From assembly GCA_024181965.1 (NCBI GenBank), contig BQXS01012564.1, forward strand, positions 1-21,479: a stretch of 21,479 nt of DNA, read 5' to 3'. The stretch comes from Aduncisulcus paluster. Lineage: Eukaryota; Fornicata. The notes beneath the pieces are model-generated. The model was not told where the DNA came from and did not search any database. It worked only from the letters and a program-made list of their open reading frames with translations. This document shows positions 17,756-21,479 of the stretch, in pieces; the stretch's first letter is position 1, and every line of letters starts with the position of its first letter. A program made the translations under genes and the position numbers.

Positions 17756-18060
17756 TTGGTGATTTTGATCAAAATGTGCCAGTAATAACAGAATAAATAT
17801 GTATAGTACAGTATACGTAAGGCAATTTATTAATTTTAATACAATCTATTTTTAGGTTACCAACCTTCTCAGGCTGGCACAATGCTTCTACTTGATCGTT
17901 TTTTCCCTCTTTCAAATGAAATAAATCTCATAGACAAAAGCAATGATTTAAGTTCGAATCCTGCTTAAATGTGAAAAATAATGAAAAAAAGGACAATAAT
18001 AATGACTAAATCATAGGCTTCCATTTTTCAAAAACGAATAAAATGGAAAAATAGAAATAT
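17756..18060. other. Spacer with LTR-like motifs
   Basis: It holds GTATAGTACAGTATAC near 17796-17811, which shares a 14-base core with the tandem decamer at 11941-11960, and an AATTTATTAATTTTA stretch, both upstream of a minus-strand gag piece. The remainder to 18060 is AT-rich, with no gene. Confidence 0.35.
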
Positions 18061-18061
18061 A

Positions 18062-18955
18062 CTATATTTCTTCGTTCAGTTTTTCGGAATCTTCATCCTT
18101 CCAAGGTTTCATCCCCCTTTCAGACATTCTGCTCGATAGAAAGCTTGTTTTTGTTGAAAAATTCTTGATATACTTTCTACTGTGGAGTCCATACAAGCTT
18201 CTAATATCCTTCAACGTTTCTGGAGTTCTCAAGTTCTGTAAAGCCAAGTATTTCTCTGGATCGATCCTCACTCCTCTCGGTGATATCAACCTTCCCAAGA
18301 ATTTCACTTCTCGTTTGTTGAAACAACACTTGCTCTTGTTCAATTTCACCTTAGCCGAACTTAATTTCTCACATACCCAGTTCAGGTTTCGTCGAAACTC
18401 CTCCTTGGATTTCCCAAAAACCACAATATCATCTATAAAAACGTAGCATTTAGATCCGATTCCTCCTTCAAGGACCTTCGTGATCCCTCTCTGGAATGTG
18501 CTTGGGCTAATTGAAAGACCCATAGGTGATCTCTTGAATTGATACACATGCCAAGGAGTGACGAAGGCTGTGTATCTACGACTACTCGGTTCGATTTCCT
18601 GCTGATAGAATCCATTGGTTAGGTCAAGAGTTGCCAAATGCTTCACACCCTCTAAACAATCCAAAACTTGTTCAATTAATGGTAAGGGATGGTTATCCAC
18701 CTTAACAAACTGATTCAAGGTTGAACTTCAAGTTAATGATTAAAGCTCGAGGTCCAAACATTTCATTAAGACATATGTTGATTCCTTTTAGTAACTCGGT
18801 CTTGGTTTTAAAAGAAATATAGGAAAAAGAAAGGTTGGTCTTGCCTTGAAGCATTTTTTCCACAAAATATATCTTATCAAATTGAGATTGAATCTCGACA
18901 CCGGATATTGTTAGAATAACACGGCTGTTGCCAAAAGCAGACGTTTTTATTATTT
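18062..18955 (-). mobile_element. Ty3/gypsy pol remnant (reverse transcriptase)
   Basis: The minus strand shows the post-protease linker (18720-18955: 'YFVEKMLQGKTNLSFSYIS', 'GINICLNEMFG'). The reverse transcriptase core follows: 'TLDLTNGFYQQEI' (first catalytic Asp), 'FKRSPMGLSISPSTFQR', 'CYVFIDDIVVFGKSKEEF' (IDD catalytic pair), 'KLNKSKCCFNKREVKFLGRL' and the connection ('PEKYLALQNLRTPETLKDIR'). The piece ends at the first residues of RNase H; an RNase H piece of the same superfamily lies at 14690-14935. Integrase is not seen. Fossil, with few breaks in this stretch. Confidence 0.85.
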
Positions 18956-19194
18956 TCTTTAAGGAGTATTAGAGCAATTATATTTTAAAATTTCCATTTC
19001 AAAAAAATGAAATTCAAATTTTAAATTTATATTTGAAAAATAGATATTTAAAATAATAAAAGAAATATAATAATATAATCATATAATGTAATATTTTGAA
19101 GTTTAAATTATTTTTAAATCTACAAAATCAATGGGTATCAGCTCTCTCAGTTTTTGTCACTATACTACTAGTACTATAGTATAGTACTCATAGT
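18956..19194. promoter_or_regulatory. AT-rich region with a palindrome before the transposase start
   Basis: About 180 bases of almost pure A/T come first. Then AGTACTATA-G-TATAGTACT (19170-19188), a 19-base odd palindrome, lies six bases before the ATG of the transposase. It may be part of the transposon end, a subterminal binding site, or promoter DNA. No unambiguous terminal inverted repeat was found. Confidence 0.35.
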
Positions 19195-20388
19195 ATGATG
19201 TTTCCTTTTCCGGGATCTCCACCAAGAACGAGAGAAATCCATAGAAAACATCTAGGAAAGGTTATTAAGGAGCGCATAGCCTATGCTCATTTGTTTTTTG
19301 GGGTTAAAAAACAAACTTGCGCAGATGCACTCTTAGTGACCACAAAAACAATTCAAAATTATGTGAATTGGTTTTTTAGCTATTCTTCTGAACAAGAAAC
19401 TTCCCATCGATCAAAAAAATTTACTCAAACTCATATTGATTTCATTAAGCGTTCTTTGGAAGAAGAACCAAAATTGTTTTTGGATGAAAGATGTTCTTGG
19501 TTTAATAGACACTTCTCCATAACAATATCAACTTCATCCATGTTCAGGATCATACATCACACGTTGAAGTATACTCGTCGAAAAATTTGCACGCGAGCAA
19601 AACAAATACTCAAAGTTGACATTCACCGCTTCGAATACCTCATAAACAAAACATATGTCTCTAGGAGCCGTATATTTTTTGCTGATGAAGTAGGTGTTCG
19701 AGGTCACGAAATGGTGAGGAAGCACGGCTACTTCTTAAGAGGATCCAGACCCGAGGACAGCCAATTCTTTGGGAGATTACCCAATATAACGTATGTAACG
19801 TTCATTTCCCATAAAGGTATTGAAGGGCTTTATGAACACAAGGGGGCGGTGACTCAAAGTCAGTTTGCCCTTGATCTCATTGATTTTATGGTAAGTCACC
19901 GCCCTTTCATGAGGGGATCAATCCTTGTTCTCGATAATGCTGGTCCTCATCAAGAGAGGATGTGTCAAGAATTGTTTGACGCTTATGAAGAGGCGAGAGA
20001 GACCGGCCTTCATATCATATTCTTGCCAAAATATGGACCTTTTCTAAATCCCATTGAAACTCTCTTTGGGATTCTCAAAAATAGAATCCGGAAATGGACT
20101 GGAGTTTGTAATTTGAGTGTGAAACAACCTGAGTTGTTAAATAATCTGGTTCGATGTGCCTTTTTAGCATCTAGACACGCAGATCTATCCCCAATTATAT
20201 CTTCATGTGGATATAAATTGAACAAATATGAACGAAGTAGTGCAACTCAACGTGAACTTGATCGAGAAGAACCACGTTCTGAAGCCATTTTCGGTCAAGT
20301 TGATCCAAGAACCCCCATCACACAACAAAAAATAGCTTTTCGCAGTCAGAACGGGGAAATAATTCCTTATATTTCCCTATCTGAGTGA
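19195..20388 (+). mobile_element. Uninterrupted Tc1/mariner-IS630 superfamily DDE transposase
   Basis: A 397-residue cut-and-paste transposase. Residues about 20-60 form an N-terminal helix-turn-helix ('KQTCADALLVTTKTIQNYV'), and 73-125 a second winged helix ('SITISTSSMFRIIHHTLKY'). The catalytic core has Asp164 ('FFADEV'), Asp247 ('LVLDNAGPH') and Glu288 ('GPFLNPIETLFGILKNRI'). Forty residues separate Asp247 and Glu288, so it is DD40E rather than the common DD34E/D. Two ATGs start the frame; the stop is TGA, followed by AATAAA at 20397-20402. No frame changes or in-frame stops, unlike everything around it, suggesting recent arrival. It differs from the two transposase fragments, so it is a separate family. 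The core has some likeness to IS630-type transposases of protists. Confidence 0.9.
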
Positions 20389-20396
20389 AATTTATC

Positions 20397-20402
20397 AATA
20401 AA
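20397..20402 (+). terminator. Polyadenylation signal after the transposase
   Basis: AATAAA starts nine bases after the TGA stop of the transposase frame, placed for a short 3' untranslated region. Confidence 0.4.
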
Positions 20403-20534
20403 AAATTGTATACGAACGGAGATGAATCATAAAAAAAAGAAAATCATGAAAAATAACTGTATCTCCTGAAAGAATTCGATTTATCTGATTCTAATGAATA
20501 ATACAAAGATTATAGTGTAAATAAAAAAAGTGAT

Positions 20535-20585
20535 TTCTAAAAATAGAATTCTAAAAATAGAACAGCAAAAAAAATTTTTGTTCTA
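20535..20585. repeat. Tandem 14-mer and inverted repeat
   Basis: TTCTAAAAATAGAA occurs twice in direct contact (20535-20548, 20549-20562). TAGAACA (20558-20564) pairs with TGTTCTA (20579-20585) around an A/T run. It lies in the AT-rich flank of the transposase and may be transposon end or simple-sequence DNA. Confidence 0.5.
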
Positions 20586-20639
20586 AATCCAATAAAAAGT
20601 GTAGCCAATAAAAAGAATTTTTAAAATAGCAAAAAATAC

Positions 20640-20880
20640 AACGATTTTTAGGCGATCCCTTAACGCTGCAGTATGGTTCGTACGGCTGGAGCAGTATGAG
20701 AATTCCGAGTGTCGGCTACAAACGACATCTCATAATCCAAGCCGTCAATCAACCTTTGGGGTAGTGTCGTTTGCCCGGTACTAAGTGAAGTTCTATACTC
20801 GAAATTGGCCGATGACGAGATTCGAACCCAGGATTTGCGGAATAAGAGGACACCAGTCTACCACCATACTACGGAGATCA
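20640..20880 (-). repeat. tRNA-headed SINE-like element
   Basis: On the minus strand a pol III box A (TAGTATGGTGG, 20861-20871) and box B (GGTTCGAATCT, 20818-20828) lie 32 bases apart, as in tRNA genes. A tRNA cloverleaf does not close: the acceptor strands do not pair and the anticodon stem is poor, so it is not a working tRNA. About 150 bases of GC-richer non-tRNA body follow, ending in a T-rich stretch with the pol III terminator-like TTTTTT. This is the structure of a tRNA-derived SINE. Solitary in the window; a degraded tRNA gene is the alternative. Confidence 0.5.
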
Positions 20881-20940
20881 ACAAATATTTTTTGTTTTAT
20901 AATAATAAAATAATTTATTAAAATATGATTATGTGGGAAT

Positions 20941-21005
20941 GTGTTTCAAACCACCATGTTGTGTTTCAAATTGTGAGGACCTGTTTCGAAACAATAAAGC
21001 TTTGT
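20941..21005 (-). repeat. Three-unit array with exact 20-base period in a 3' flank
   Basis: GTGTTTCAAA (20941), GTGTTTCAAA (20961) and CTGTTTCGAA (20981) start exactly 20 bases apart; only the first half of each unit is conserved. It follows the stop of the 21006-21479 gene and precedes an AATAAA on the minus strand (TTTATT, 20914-20919), so it would lie in its 3' untranslated region. Confidence 0.6.
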
Positions 21006-21479
21006 TTATCGTGCTTCATCTACATCGGATGTCATTTCACGCAGAAGAGCTTGAACTTTGACTTCTAAATAGCTTTCTAGCTCAGAATAGTGGGGAACGA
21101 GTTTTAAGGGAATCGGAAAAGAGATTAAAACTCTTTTAGAGATTTCTTCCTCTGTAGTGGTTCTGTCAATCAATTCCAACACTCCCAAAACAGTTTGTGG
21201 AATTCGACCCAACATTTCTCTTTGTTGGCTCTCCGGCTTTCCACTTAGCTCTACTCTCCAAACAGAGAGTATAAGTGATCTATCGGCCGGAGAGAGACCT
21301 CTCGTTGCCACCAAGAAGTGGGGACTCCTCCTTATTTCACCATCTAAATCTTCATTTGATATTGTTGAAGAAATAGCCGATCCGATAGATATTCCAGCCA
21401 TTGCAGAATCTTCAGGAGGCAATTCTCCATTTCTTCCATGAGAATAATGCTCTATTTTCAATGGATTTCTAGGATTTGT
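21006..21479 (-). CDS. Unidentified protein, 5' end outside window
   Basis: The frame is open from the right edge to TAA at 21006-21008, 157 codons without interruption. The visible part starts in a polar, Gly/Pro/Ser-rich stretch, then becomes helical and amphipathic: 'ADRSLILSVWRVELSG', 'QTVLGVLELIDRTTTEEEI', 'FPIPLKLVPHYSELESYL', and an acidic C-terminus. There are no Cys, membrane segments or known motifs. Its uninterrupted frame suggests a real gene. A regulatory or scaffold helical protein is possible; a gag-type helical protein is not excluded. Confidence 0.5.
   Translation of the reverse strand, partial: TNPRNPLKIEHYSHGRNGELPPEDSAMAGISIGSAISSTISNEDLDGEIRRSPHFLVATRGLSPADRSLILSVWRVELSGKPESQQREMLGRIPQTVLGVLELIDRTTTEEEISKRVLISFPIPLKLVPHYSELESYLEVKVQALLREMTSDVDEAR

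Noticed and set aside
17870-17975. A tRNA gene suggested by TGGCACAATGC and AGTTCGAATCC.
   Set aside because: The T-stem does not pair, the spacing is too long, and no acceptor stem is found.
20941-20991. CRISPR-like array.
   Set aside because: Only three 10-base motifs with 10-base spacers in a eukaryotic setting, and no cas genes.

Overview
This looks like nuclear DNA of a flagellated, intron-poor, AT-rich microbial eukaryote. The left edge holds a long coiled-coil protein with the C-terminal signature of the axonemal ruler CCDC40/FAP172, which implies a motile cilium. There are no bacterial operon features. Tc1/mariner-like transposons, Ty3/gypsy (Metaviridae-type) fossils and a tRNA-headed SINE-like repeat are eukaryotic. 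Very acidic, Glu/Lys-rich and Ser-rich proteins would suit a metamonad-like protist, but nothing in the window fixes the lineage.

Layout. 1-1984 (+): CCDC40-like coiled-coil gene, cut by the window edge. 2000-3400: a G-quadruplex motif and small unidentified ORFs. 3185-6016 (-): pieces that read as one long unidentified gene, with a Cys-rich zinc-type module near its N-terminus, a Glu/Lys coiled coil in the middle and a second Cys/His stretch at its C-terminus. 6134-6460 (-): a small ATG-started gene. 6435-6722 (-): a Tc1/mariner fragment. 6784-8839 (-): another long unidentified gene in several frames. 8787-10043 (-): two neighbouring copies of one zinc-type module. 10045-18955: a graveyard of Ty3/gypsy pieces (several diverged gag remnants, LTR-like segments, protease, reverse transcriptase and RNase H), mixed with a second Tc1/mariner fragment and a few unknown ORFs, one of which carries a convincing intron. 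19195-20388 (+): an uninterrupted DDE transposase. 20640-20880: a SINE-like repeat. 21006-21479 (-): the 3' part of an unidentified gene.

Several gene-like stretches change frame by one base, in both directions. This fits either uncorrected assembly indels or decay, and it limits every gene model here. The retroelement pieces are diverged from each other and broken, and are treated as fossils. I see no clear new defence or biosynthetic system. The best leads are the duplicated zinc module, the long zinc/coiled-coil gene, the DD40E transposase and the LTR-like segments.
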